Assembly: GCA_945896935.1 (NCBI GenBank)
Contig: CAMDER010000002.1
Span: 1 to 32,942, forward strand
Length of the DNA: 32,942 bases
Origin: Bifidobacterium breve
GTDB lineage: Bacteria; Actinomycetota; Acidimicrobiia; Acidimicrobiales; Ilumatobacteraceae
Direction: 5' to 3'
Both the position numbers and the translations under genes were made by a program. Positions 15,872 to 24,047 of this stretch are shown piece by piece; the first letter of the stretch is position 1, and each line of letters starts with the position of its first letter. The notes beneath the pieces are model-generated. The model did not search any database, was not told the DNA's origin, and worked only from the letters and a program-made list of their open reading frames with translations.

Positions 15872-18800
15872 CTACCCTGCTGACTGGGCGGGAAAGAGTT
15901 CGCCCAAGAAATTCACCAAGAATGAGGCCGGCTCTTGTCCACGCGGGATGGGTATGACGAGTTGGCGTACGGCTTCTTTATGGATCGCCTCGCGTGAAAG
16001 TCGGCGTAGGCGAGCCGTTTCGCTCACTTTCAAATCAATGGGACCAAGTCGAGCCTGGTGGCTAGCGATATTGAGTTCATGGAGGCCGAGGCGATGGCAT
16101 TGGGCGCGCAATAACCCAACAGCAAGAAGTGTCTCGGCTGGCTTAGGCACCGGCCCGTAGCGATCGGTCCATTCGTTGCGAATATCTTCAACCTCTTCAG
16201 GTGTTGTGACCAATGCCAATCGACGATAAGCCTCAAGCCGCAGTTCTTCTTTGGTGACGTAGTCCTTGGGCAAGAACGCGTCGGTCGGTACATCGATACG
16301 AATCTCGGAGGGCTGGCTGATGGGTTCACCCTTCATTTCACCGACTGCCTCGGTCACCATTTGGCAATAGAGGTCGTAGCCAACCGCGGCGATGTGTCCA
16401 CTTTGCGATTCGCCGAGCAAGTTTCCGGCGCCACGAATTTCGAGGTCGCGCATCGCGATTTTGAAGCCACTGCCGAGTTCAGTTGATTCGCCAATTGTTC
16501 GCAAACGTTCGTACGCCTCTTCGGTAAGTACTTTGTCTTTCGGATAAAACAAGTAGGCGTAGGCGCGCTGTCCGCTGCGACCAACGCGACCACGAAGTTG
16601 ATGCATTTGTCCGAGTCCTAAAAGGTCGGAGCGTTCAACAACCAGAGTGTTCACTGTTGGCATGTCAATTCCGCTTTCGATGATGGTCGTGCACACGAGC
16701 ACATCAAAATTGCCTTCCCAGAAATCAACGACAACTTGTTCAAGGGTGCCTTCGTCCATTTGGCCGTGAGCAATGGCAATGCGCGCCTCTGGAACGAGTT
16801 CTCGCAATCGCTCGGCACATTCTTCAATTGATTGCACCCGGTTATGTACCCAGAAAACTTGGCCCTCGCGCAGTAGTTCACGACGAATCGATTCAACGGC
16901 AACTCGTTCGTCATATTCGCCAACGAAGGTGAGAATTGGTTGGCGATCAGCTGGGGGAGTTTGTAACAAACTCAGGTCACGGATACCGACCAAGCTCATT
17001 TCTAACGTTCGCGGGATTGGCGTGGCAGTCAGTGTGAGAACATCAACGTCGGCTTTGAGGTGTTTCATGGTTTCTTTATGTTGCACGCCAAATCTTTGTT
17101 CTTCGTCAACGATGAGCAGTCCAAGATTTTTGAACTTCACATTGTTCGATAAGAGTCGGTGAGTACCAATCACACAATCGATTTCGCCTGATTCGATACC
17201 TTTAATAACTTTCGTTGCTTCGGCGTTGGTGAGGAAGCGCGACAAGACTTCGACGCGAATGGGATAACCCGCAAAACGATCAGAGAAGGTGTTGCCGTGT
17301 TGTGAAGCGAGCAATGTTGTTGGCACCAATACTGCGACCTGCATTCCATCTTGGATGGCCTTGAAGGCAGCGCGAACTGCAATCTCGGTTTTGCCGAAGC
17401 CGACGTCACCGCATACCAAGCGATCCATCGGGAATGGCCGTTCCATATCGGCCTTGGTATCTTCAATGGCTTTCTTCTGGTCGGGAGTTTCAACGTACGG
17501 AAACGAATCTTCCATCTCAAACTGCCAAGGAGTATCGAGCCCGAAGGCATGACCCTGTGCGCTCACCCGCTTTTGATAGAGCACAACGAGTTCTTGAGCG
17601 ATTTCGCGAACCGCACTGCGCACTTTTGATTTTGACTTCGCAAAATCGCCTCCGCCTAAACGATGTAGAACCGGAGTTTCGCCACCGACGTAATGACGAA
17701 CGGTGTCAATTTGATCGGATGGCACATACAACTTGTCGCCACCCTTGTAGGCAAGCAGTAAGTAATCACGTTCAATGCCGCCGACTGTGCGTTTGACCAT
17801 GCCCTCGTACTTGGCAACTCCGTGAATGTAATGAACGACGTAGTTGCCAGTCTTGAGATCTTCAAAGACTGTTCCGCCTTCGCGTTTTTTTGGACGTGGT
17901 TGGCGATGTGAGCGACGTCGACCAGTGATGTCTGCTTCGGTAATAACTGCAACTTTTGCTGATGGGATACTGAAGCCACGATGTAGTGAAGTGACGACGA
18001 TTGATCCGCCCTTATTGGTGAGGTTGGGTGCTTTGCCGTCAATGAGCTCGTGATAAATATCGAGTTGAAGTCCGGCATTGCTGAATATTTCGCTCAGTCG
18101 TTGGGCCGAACCTTCTCCATCGGCAGCAACCACGATGCGATATCCCTGCAACAACAAAGTGCGCATACGTTCGGCGATACCTTCACCGCTGCCGCCCATC
18201 GCGCCCCAGCCACTTGCTTCCATGAGCGGCATATCAGGACCATCAGCAACCGGGATGAGATTCCACGAGCCTCGTGTTTCGCTCAGGAGTCGATCGGGCG
18301 GTGAGTACAGGCGCGGAAAATCGCGTTCGGCATCACGTGCCCAAGACGATGCAAGTGCCCGAGCGAGGTCGGCTTCTTCGGCGAGCAGATCGGCGGCACG
18401 ATCGCGCATACGGCGTGGCTCAATGAGCAACATTTTTGAACCGCGAGGCAAGATATCGCTCAACAATGTGGGCGATTCGGTGAGCCATGGAAGCCAACTT
18501 TCCATGCCGTCAAATAATGAACCTTCGCTGAGGCGTTCCCAGTGTTCGCGACCCCAAGGTTCGGCGCTCACCATTGACGCAGCGCGTTCGCGAACTGCTT
18601 CACTCAGAATCAATTCACGGGCTGGAAAAATTGCGACTTCATCAAGATCGTTATCACTTCGTTGATCATGGACCGAGAAATTAGTGAGTCGATCAACTTC
18701 ATCGCCCCATAAATCGATGCGAATTGGGGCATCGGCTGTTGAAGGAAAGACGTCAATGATTGCGCCACGTCGAGCGACTTCACCACGATGTTCAACAAGT

Positions 18801-19309
18801 TCCTCACGTCGATAGCCGCCGTTGACCAAGGTGCGCATCAAGTCATCGGGATCAATTGACATACCTTTACGAACGATGACTGGTTGATTGGTTGCCGTGT
18901 CGGGACCAAGTTGTTGTAGCAATGCGCGCATGCTGGCCACGATGATTTGTGGAGTGCGATCTTCTGATTGCATTCGCCAGAGAACTTCCAATCGTCGTCC
19001 CATCGTTTCAACGCTGGGGCTCACTCGTTCGAAGGGCAAGGTTTCCCAGGCGGGGAACAACATGACTTCCCCTGCTGGCATAAATGCCTTGATGTCATCG
19101 GCAAGTTGCGCGGCCATGGTGCTTGTCGGGCAGGCGACGACAACTGGGCGTCGGCCTGAAAGTTGAGCGAGTGCAGCAATTGCGATACTGCGTGCTGCTT
19201 CGGGAACGGCCACGGTGCCATCGGGAGAACCGATGAGCGACATCAACGCCTTGTCGTCACGTAACAGAGTCGCAAGTGATTGAAGTGCTCCTGTTTGAGA
19301 AGTAATCAT
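15872..19309 (-). CDS. mfd: Transcription-repair coupling factor
   Basis: A 1145-residue Mfd, full length. It displaces RNA polymerase stalled at DNA lesions and recruits UvrA for nucleotide-excision repair. Domain order: a UvrB-like N-terminal part (about 1-350), the RNA-polymerase-interaction domain near residues 480-560 (KTGNYVVHYIHGVAKYEG and GGDKLYVPSDQID), the superfamily 2 RecG-like translocase with Walker A GDVGFGKT (634-641) and DEEQ box (735-738), TATPIPRTLEMSL, the QLRGRVGRSGQRAYAYLF motif VI, and the C-terminal TRCF domain. The ATG at 19309 lies 10 bases after pth. It is the first of the mfd / lipoprotein / mazG stretch. Confidence 0.97.
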   Translation of the reverse strand: MITSQTGALQSLATLLRDDKALMSLIGSPDGTVAVPEAARSIAIAALAQLSGRRPVVVACPTSTMAAQLADDIKAFMPAGEVMLFPAWETLPFERVSPSVETMGRRLEVLWRMQSEDRTPQIIVASMRALLQQLGPDTATNQPVIVRKGMSIDPDDLMRTLVNGGYRREELVEHRGEVARRGAIIDVFPSTADAPIRIDLWGDEVDRLTNFSVHDQRSDNDLDEVAIFPARELILSEAVRERAASMVSAEPWGREHWERLSEGSLFDGMESWLPWLTESPTLLSDILPRGSKMLLIEPRRMRDRAADLLAEEADLARALASSWARDAERDFPRLYSPPDRLLSETRGSWNLIPVADGPDMPLMEASGWGAMGGSGEGIAERMRTLLLQGYRIVVAADGEGSAQRLSEIFSNAGLQLDIYHELIDGKAPNLTNKGGSIVVTSLHRGFSIPSAKVAVITEADITGRRRSHRQPRPKKREGGTVFEDLKTGNYVVHYIHGVAKYEGMVKRTVGGIERDYLLLAYKGGDKLYVPSDQIDTVRHYVGGETPVLHRLGGGDFAKSKSKVRSAVREIAQELVVLYQKRVSAQGHAFGLDTPWQFEMEDSFPYVETPDQKKAIEDTKADMERPFPMDRLVCGDVGFGKTEIAVRAAFKAIQDGMQVAVLVPTTLLASQHGNTFSDRFAGYPIRVEVLSRFLTNAEATKVIKGIESGEIDCVIGTHRLLSNNVKFKNLGLLIVDEEQRFGVQHKETMKHLKADVDVLTLTATPIPRTLEMSLVGIRDLSLLQTPPADRQPILTFVGEYDERVAVESIRRELLREGQVFWVHNRVQSIEECAERLRELVPEARIAIAHGQMDEGTLEQVVVDFWEGNFDVLVCTTIIESGIDMPTVNTLVVERSDLLGLGQMHQLRGRVGRSGQRAYAYLFYPKDKVLTEEAYERLRTIGESTELGSGFKIAMRDLEIRGAGNLLGESQSGHIAAVGYDLYCQMVTEAVGEMKGEPISQPSEIRIDVPTDAFLPKDYVTKEELRLEAYRRLALVTTPEEVEDIRNEWTDRYGPVPKPAETLLAVGLLRAQCHRLGLHELNIASHQARLGPIDLKVSETARLRRLSREAIHKEAVRQLVIPIPRGQEPASFLVNFLGELFPAQSAG

Positions 19310-19319
19310 GCGCGACGAC

Positions 19320-19952
19320 TCACAGTGAGTTGTACATGTTCATTGCTGCATCAACACCATCAATGATGATCTTCACAACGGCATCTGCTGCAACGTTGAC
19401 AGCAACGTCAAGTGTTTGGCGTTCTGCGGCAGGAACTTTTGACAAAACGTGGTTTGCGCCTTGTTCTTTGTTGCTTGGTTTTCCGACACCAAGTCGAATA
19501 CGAATGAATTCTTGAGTGCCGACGTGTGAAGTGATACTGCGTAATCCGTTGTGGCCACTAAGTCCGCCACCCTTTTTGATTCGGACAGTTCCGGGCTCAA
19601 GATCAAGCTCATCTTGGATAACGATGAGGGCATCAACTGATTTGAATCCGTAACGGCGCATTAATTTGCTCACTGCTTGGCCAGATTCGTTCATGAAGGT
19701 GGTGGGGAAAGCGAGAACTGCTCGTTTCCCTCCGGCTAGACGGACTTCAGCAACTAGCGCCGAGTCGCGACTGGCGCGTAGAGATTCGTTATGTCGGCGA
19801 GCGAGTTCGACGACGACTTCCTCGCCAACGTTGTGACGTGAACGGGCGTATTGCTTACCAGGGTTTCCGAGACCGATCACGAGAGCATCGAAAGTAGATG
19901 CGTTTGAGCCCGAGCGTGCGACTTCTTTTCCAGAGCGGCCAAAGAGGCCCAC
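19320..19952 (-). CDS. pth: Peptidyl-tRNA hydrolase
   Basis: A 210-residue Pth. It releases peptides from peptidyl-tRNA that has dropped off the ribosome. The motifs are VIGLGNPGKQYARSRHNVGEEVV (split signature, with the catalytic histidine in RHNVG), FPTTFMNESGQAV, and the GGGLSGHNGLRSI loop. It carries about 20 extra residues before the first strand (GLFGRSGKEVARSGSNAS), so the true start may be different. The only start available is GTG at 19952, with no clear ribosome binding site. It begins 8 bases after rplY, the standard partner of pth in bacteria. Confidence 0.95.
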   Translation of the reverse strand: MGLFGRSGKEVARSGSNASTFDALVIGLGNPGKQYARSRHNVGEEVVVELARRHNESLRASRDSALVAEVRLAGGKRAVLAFPTTFMNESGQAVSKLMRRYGFKSVDALIVIQDELDLEPGTVRIKKGGGLSGHNGLRSITSHVGTQEFIRIRLGVGKPSNKEQGANHVLSKVPAAERQTLDVAVNVAADAVVKIIIDGVDAAMNMYNSL

Positions 19953-19960
19953 GAACTATC

Positions 19961-20581
19961 TCAGGACTTGGCTTTGTCGTCACCAGCGGCCGGGACAACT
20001 TCGGCAGCGGCGGGAGCGACTTCAGCCTTTGAACCAGCAATTGCAGTCACGATTGCCAATTCAGGATCACCAAGCGCACGGGTGCCCGCAGGCAACGTGA
20101 TTTCGCCCAAGCGAATGACATCGCCAGGCTGCATGTTGGTGATGTCGACAGTGATCTCGCTTGGCATATTGGCTGGTGTCGTCACGATGTCGATGGTGTC
20201 TGATGAAGCGTCAACGAGGCCACCTTCGGCAAGAACAGCCTTAGCTTCGCCAACCAAGTGCACGGGAACCGAGATGGTGAGTTCTTCGCTCATGTTGATG
20301 CGCAAGAAGTCAACGTGAGCAACGGTGCGGCGAACTGGGTGACGCTGCATGTCTTTCACAACTGCGGGGTAGACGTTGCCGTCAACGCTGATTTCAAGAA
20401 TCGTGTTTGATCCTGCAGCACCCGATAAGGCGTTGCGAAGATCGCGGCGTTCGATGAGAACCGAGATCGGGTCCATGCCTTGACCGTAAATGACGGCAGG
20501 AATTTTTTCTTCACGACGGAGGCGACGGGCAGCCGCGCTTCCGGTGTTACGGCCAGTTGTTGCTACGAGGGTGGTGGACAT
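19961..20581 (-). CDS. rplY: 50S ribosomal protein bL25 (CTC / TL5 type)
   Basis: A 206-residue two-domain L25: an N-terminal 5S rRNA-binding L25 domain (TTLVATTGRNTGSAAARRLR, IPAVIYGQG) and a C-terminal TL5-like beta domain (VPVHLVGEAKAVLAEGGLVD), followed by an alanine-rich tail. It binds 5S rRNA in the central protuberance. The frame is open to 20623, but I choose the ATG at 20581 (MSTTLVA), because GAAAGG lies 5 to 10 bases upstream and because this matches family length. Its leader holds a 7-bp hairpin at 20598-20615. It is followed by pth. Confidence 0.95.
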   Translation of the reverse strand: MSTTLVATTGRNTGSAAARRLRREEKIPAVIYGQGMDPISVLIERRDLRNALSGAAGSNTILEISVDGNVYPAVVKDMQRHPVRRTVAHVDFLRINMSEELTISVPVHLVGEAKAVLAEGGLVDASSDTIDIVTTPANMPSEITVDITNMQPGDVIRLGEITLPAGTRALGDPELAIVTAIAGSKAEVAPAAAEVVPAAGDDKAKS

Positions 20582-20597
20582 GACAAGACCTTTCATG

Positions 20598-20615
20598 CCG
20601 GACCCCATGGTCCGG
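20598..20615 (-). other. Hairpin in the rplY leader
   Basis: CCGGACC (20598-20604) pairs with GGTCCGG (20609-20615) around a CCAT loop. It lies 17 bases before the rplY start codon, in the 127-base interval between prs and rplY. No T-run follows. It could be a terminator of prs or a leader element of rplY; neither is established. Confidence 0.35.
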
Positions 20616-20708
20616 ATGTTCACAAACAGGTGCCAATGCTAGAGGCTTGGCAGGCGGGTTCCCACCCTGAACAGGACGAGGATCAGACGGGCAAGAGGGC
20701 GAAAAACC

Positions 20709-21710
20709 TCAGGCTTGGTTCTCTCCACCGAAGATTTCGCTCACACTGGTGTCATCGAAGACGGCAGCGAGGGCATCAGCAATGATCTTGCCAACCGACA
20801 GGACCTTGATTTTGTCGATATGAGCCTCGGGGGCCAGCGGCAAAGTATTGGTGAGAACGACTCGATCGATCCGCGAGTTACTGAGGCGCTCGACGGCTGG
20901 TCCTGACAAAACGCCGTGGGTCGCCATGGCCCAGACTTCGGTTGCACCCTTCTCAAGCAGCAAATGGGCGGCCGAAACGATGGTTCCGCCGGTATCGATC
21001 ATGTCGTCGGTCAAAATGCAGAGGCGACCTTCGACCTCGCCGATGACGTCAAGGGCCTGAGCCACATTGGTGCTGCCTTTGGGGCGGCGCTTGTACACGA
21101 AGGCCAAATCGGCTCCGAGGTCGGCTCCGAGGTGCTGCTGCATACGCTCAGCAACCTTGATTCGTCCAGCATCTGGCGAGACGATGACCGGGTTCTTGGC
21201 ATTGGCGCGGATGTATTGCTCGATGACTGGCATGGCGGTCAAGTGGTCGACTGGGCCATCAAAGAAACCTTGAATCTGTCCGCTGTGGAGGTCAATGGAG
21301 ACCATGCGCTTGGCACCGGCCGCTTTGAAGAGGTCGGCGATGAGACGGGCGGTAATCGGTTCACGGCCTTCAGCCTTGCGGTCTTGACGGGCGTAACCAT
21401 AAAACGGACACACCGCAGTAATGCGCTTGGCTGAAGCGCGCTGAGCGGCATCGATCATGATCAGTTGCTCCATGATGGAGTCATTGATCGAACGTCCGTC
21501 GCAGCCGAAATGGCTTTGCATAATAAAAACGTCGGAGCCACGGACACTTTCGCCAAATCGAGGGCGCACTTCGCCGTTGGCAAATTCAACCAAATTGTGC
21601 TCGCCGAGCTCAATACCTAGATAGCCCGCAACTTCTTGAGCGAGAGCCGGATGCGTGCGGCCCGAATACAGGGACATGCGCTTGGTTGTGACTTTGTCAA
21701 TCTGGCTCAA
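20709..21710 (-). CDS. prs: Ribose-phosphate pyrophosphokinase
   Basis: A 333-residue PRPP synthetase. It transfers pyrophosphate from ATP to ribose 5-phosphate, supplying nucleotide, histidine and tryptophan synthesis. Motifs are FANGEVRPRFGESVRG near the N-terminus, CPFYGYARQDRK (ATP-binding flexible loop), DLHSGQIQGFFDGPVDHL, and the PRPP loop CILTDDMIDTGGTIV. The frame is open to 21872, but that region overlaps glmU heavily. I choose the TTG at 21710: it has GGGG a few bases upstream and leaves about 11 residues before MSLYSGR, as in other family members. The first ATG is at 21677 (322 residues). With TTG, prs overlaps glmU by 14 bases. Confidence 0.93.
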   Translation of the reverse strand: MSQIDKVTTKRMSLYSGRTHPALAQEVAGYLGIELGEHNLVEFANGEVRPRFGESVRGSDVFIMQSHFGCDGRSINDSIMEQLIMIDAAQRASAKRITAVCPFYGYARQDRKAEGREPITARLIADLFKAAGAKRMVSIDLHSGQIQGFFDGPVDHLTAMPVIEQYIRANAKNPVIVSPDAGRIKVAERMQQHLGADLGADLAFVYKRRPKGSTNVAQALDVIGEVEGRLCILTDDMIDTGGTIVSAAHLLLEKGATEVWAMATHGVLSGPAVERLSNSRIDRVVLTNTLPLAPEAHIDKIKVLSVGKIIADALAAVFDDTSVSEIFGGENQA

Positions 21711-22857
21711 CGGAGACCCCCATGTACTTGCTGGCGTTAGGTGCGGTTTCTGAATCATAGAACGCACCAGTCGTCTGACTATCAGCGACTCGTGAACCAG
21801 ACGATAAATGAGCAAATGGACCGACCTTGGCATTGTCGCCAATCTGCGAATTGACAGCGCTCGTACTCTCAATGGTGGTATTTGAACCGACGACGCAATT
21901 GTTCAACCGAGTGTTAGGTCCGATTTCGCAGCCTGAACCGATGCGTGTCCCACCCTGCAACATGGTTCCGGGGTAGAGCGTGACATCGCGTTCAATCTGA
22001 ACGTCAACATCGATGAAGGTCTGACGGGGATCAAACATCGTGACCCCGTTCAATAACCAATGTCGATTTGTGCGGGAACGAAGTTCACGCTCGGCGAGAG
22101 CTAATTGCCAACGATCGTTGACTCCTTGTGTTTCGGGCGCATCAGCAACGACGGCACCAACTTGATGTCCCATGTCGGCTAACACGGCAACAACATCAGT
22201 CAAGTAATACTCAGACTGCGCGTTGTTTGGAGTGACGCGACGTAATGCTGGACCAAGTAGGTCACGGCGAAATGCATAAATGGACGTATTGATTTCCTTG
22301 ATTTTGCGTTCATCGTCGGTGGCGTCGCGTTGTTCAACGATGCGCAAAACTCGACCATCTTTGGCACGGACAACTCTTCCGTATCCAGTGGGGTCATCAA
22401 GTTGTGCAACGAGCACAGTCGCAGCATGACCACTTGCCTCATGTTGCGCTACCAAATTGTCAATTGTTTCGCGTCGTAACAACGGAGTATCTCCGGGCAG
22501 AACCAGAATCGTTGACGTATCGTCATGTTCGGCTAGGCGCTCATCGGTCGGACTGTTTTGAACGATCTGATCAAGAGCAGTCAAACCAACGGTGACGGCA
22601 TCACCCGTGCCACGCTGAACTAATTGCGAAGCAAACGAGGCGTTGGCCCAATTCGGTGAATCCGCGGTCACCCGAGAAGTCACTTGGTCGGCGCCATGTC
22701 CGACAACAATCACCGTTTGTGCGGGTTGGGCACCTGCCAATGAGTGAATGACGTGCATGACCATGGGTCGACCACAAATGAGGTGCAACGGTTTGGGTCG
22801 CTCAGACCGCATGCGAGTGCCTTCTCCGGCCGCGAGAACGATGGCGTATAACGACAT
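21697..22857 (-). CDS. glmU: GlmU-type N-acetylglucosamine-1-phosphate uridyltransferase lacking the acetyltransferase active site
   Basis: A 386-residue protein; bifunctional GlmU is normally about 450-490. The N-terminal uridyltransferase domain (about 1-240) is intact: LAAGEGTRMRSERPKPL at the start, VLPGDTPLLR, EINTSIYAF and SEYYLTD. It makes UDP-N-acetylglucosamine for peptidoglycan. A left-handed beta-helix follows (from about 255: PGTMLQGGTRIGSGCEIGPN) but stops shortly after GPFAHLSSGS. The arginine of the usual FARLRPG is serine, and the segment with the catalytic histidine and tyrosine (HLTYLGD in E. coli) is absent. The gene ends by running into prs, which is in another frame, so this is not a single frameshift. 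I start it at ATG 22857; a GTG one codon earlier is possible. It follows tRNA-Gln. Glucosamine-1-phosphate acetylation must come from elsewhere. Confidence 0.88.
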   Translation of the reverse strand: MSLYAIVLAAGEGTRMRSERPKPLHLICGRPMVMHVIHSLAGAQPAQTVIVVGHGADQVTSRVTADSPNWANASFASQLVQRGTGDAVTVGLTALDQIVQNSPTDERLAEHDDTSTILVLPGDTPLLRRETIDNLVAQHEASGHAATVLVAQLDDPTGYGRVVRAKDGRVLRIVEQRDATDDERKIKEINTSIYAFRRDLLGPALRRVTPNNAQSEYYLTDVVAVLADMGHQVGAVVADAPETQGVNDRWQLALAERELRSRTNRHWLLNGVTMFDPRQTFIDVDVQIERDVTLYPGTMLQGGTRIGSGCEIGPNTRLNNCVVGSNTTIESTSAVNSQIGDNAKVGPFAHLSSGSRVADSQTTGAFYDSETAPNASKYMGVSVEPD

Positions 22858-22874
22858 CACAATGGCATATCACA

Positions 22875-22925
22875 CGAGATCTGTGATTTCCCATTAGATC
22901 TCGCACTTGATCTCGCACTGCAGTG
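22875..22925. repeat. Cluster of short direct and inverted repeats between tRNA-Gln and glmU
   Basis: CGAGATCT (22875-22882) and AGATCTCG (22896-22903) form a perfect 8-bp inverted repeat with a 13-base spacer. GATCTCGCACT occurs at 22897-22907 and again at 22909-22919, a 12-base tandem repeat. CACTGCAGTG at 22916-22925 is a palindrome touching the encoded CCA end of the tRNA. On the minus strand these lie between the tRNA and glmU, and could form a terminator, a processing site or an operator. Confidence 0.5.
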
Positions 22926-22997
22926 GCTCCGGGGAGAGGGCTCGAACCCCTATTCGCGGAATCAAAATCCGCCGTCCTACCATTGAACGACCCCGGA
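22924..22997 (-). tRNA. tRNA-Gln (anticodon TTG)
   Basis: On the minus strand the 74-base sequence folds as a full cloverleaf: acceptor TCCGGGG with CCCCGGA, D arm GTTC...GAC, anticodon stem GCGGA with TCCGC around loop TTTTGAT, and T arm AGGGG-TTCGAGC-CCTCT (one G-T pair). The loop gives anticodon TTG (22965 to 22963), reading CAA and CAG. The 3' CCA is encoded (22924-22926). It lies upstream of glmU. Confidence 0.97.
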
Positions 22998-23079
22998 ACG
23001 ATCGGTGGCCTTGTGAGCTACCAACCGTCAACAAAGTTATCTGCATTCGGTCGAATTCAGCCGACTTTGAACCTGCCGT

Positions 23080-23108
23080 TTGGATAGAGGTCCTGAACTC
23101 GCTAGCGT
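23080..23108 (+). promoter_or_regulatory. Candidate promoter of the bS22 gene
   Basis: TTGGAT (23080-23085) and TAGCGT (23103-23108) are separated by exactly 17 bases and lie 27 bases upstream of the ATG of the bS22-like gene. A strong ribosome binding site GGAGAGG (23124-23130) follows. The boxes are moderate matches to a housekeeping sigma promoter; no transcription start is known. Confidence 0.45.
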
Positions 23109-23134
23109 GTGAGGTCTGTCATTGGAGAGGTCCT

Positions 23135-23230
23135 ATGGGTTCGTTAATTAAAAAGCGACGTAAGCGCATGCGTAAGAAGAAGCACAAGAAGATGCTTCGC
23201 CGTACTCGCCATCAGCGTCAACGCAAGTAA
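23135..23230 (+). CDS. Small ribosomal protein bS22 / AURKAIP1-COX24 domain protein
   Basis: A 31-residue, extremely basic protein beginning MGSLIKKRRKRMRKKKHKK and ending in RQRK; nearly two thirds of its residues are Lys, Arg or His. It matches the actinobacterial AURKAIP1/COX24-domain peptide, identified in mycobacterial ribosomes as bS22, which sits near the decoding centre of the 30S subunit. The ribosome binding site GGAGAGG ends 4 bases before ATG, and a plausible promoter lies upstream. It is a single-gene unit, the only plus-strand gene between the thiolase and the thioesterase, and is divergent from tRNA-Gln. Genes this short are often missed. Confidence 0.9.
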   Translation: MGSLIKKRRKRMRKKKHKKMLRRTRHQRQRK

Positions 23231-23254
23231 TTCACAACTTCTGATTTATTTGAA

Positions 23255-24019
23255 TCACTGCCCGGTTCTGGTTTCAACGACCTGAGCTTCGGGCAGTGCT
23301 TCGCGTAATCCCTGACCCCCTGAGGACGCCAGATCGGCGATGAACCAGGTGGCTCCACTACCCGCAAGAGTTGGTATTCGACCAGTTGCCTCAATAATGC
23401 GGTCGCGCCATGTCACCAGTTGAGGTTCAACCACAAGTGCCGCCGGCTCAAGGTCGTTTGGTCCGTCGGCTTGAAGATGTCCGAGGGCATCCCACGCTTT
23501 GTAGACCAACGGGGTGCTGACGTGAAGCGGAGGAATGATGAGAGTGATGTTGCGATGTTCAATTGGCATGGGCTCGAGTACTTCGCCGATACCAGACACG
23601 CGTGCTTGACCGCCGACGATACAAAATGGAACATCGGCTCCGATTGCGGCGCTCGCTACGACATCAGCCGCCGATGTGCGTTTGGCCCAGCGGAAAATTG
23701 CTGCGGCATCAGAAGACCCACCACCGAGACCGCCACCGTGCGGAATGTTCTTGGTCACGATGACCCGTGCAGCGCGATCAACGAATGCGAGAGCGCGAGC
23801 AACCAAGTTGTCGGCATCGGCAGTAACGCCAGCGGCGTATGGGCCATTGAATTCGAGACCCGAATTTCCTGCGGTGATGTGCAACTCGTCGTGTAGGTCG
23901 AGAGTGGTCATCACTGCATCAATGAGGTGGTAGCCATCAGGACGCACGCCTGTGATGCGCAAACTCAAAGTGAGTTTCGCTGGAGCGAGTATGCGGTGCG
24001 GCGCTGAAGTCACGGACAT
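23255..24019 (-). CDS. ispE: 4-diphosphocytidyl-2-C-methyl-D-erythritol kinase
   Basis: A 254-residue GHMP kinase of the MEP pathway. It phosphorylates CDP-methylerythritol for isoprenoid synthesis. Motifs: LAPAKLTLSLRITGVRPDGYHLID near the N-terminus (catalytic-site lysine and the substrate-binding YHLI), IPHGGGLGGGSSDAAA (ATP-binding, with GG where most have GA), GADVPFCIVGGQARVSGIGE, and the C-terminal LAGSGATWF. The frame runs on to 24208, but that part overlaps ksgA, so the ATG at 24019 (MSVTSAPHRI) is the likely start. At 254 residues it is shorter than the usual 280-310. It follows ksgA by 28 bases, the usual order. Confidence 0.92.
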   Translation of the reverse strand: MSVTSAPHRILAPAKLTLSLRITGVRPDGYHLIDAVMTTLDLHDELHITAGNSGLEFNGPYAAGVTADADNLVARALAFVDRAARVIVTKNIPHGGGLGGGSSDAAAIFRWAKRTSAADVVASAAIGADVPFCIVGGQARVSGIGEVLEPMPIEHRNITLIIPPLHVSTPLVYKAWDALGHLQADGPNDLEPAALVVEPQLVTWRDRIIEATGRIPTLAGSGATWFIADLASSGGQGLREALPEAQVVETRTGQ

Positions 24020-24047
24020 ATGTCTAGTCGTTGTAGGTGGCGATTCT

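Noticed and set aside
20916..21434. 172-residue plus-strand frame opposite prs
   Set aside because: Antisense shadow; the opposite strand encodes all PRPP synthetase motifs.
23420..23896. 158-residue plus-strand frame opposite ispE
   Set aside because: Antisense to ispE, whose kinase motifs are intact; no family resemblance.
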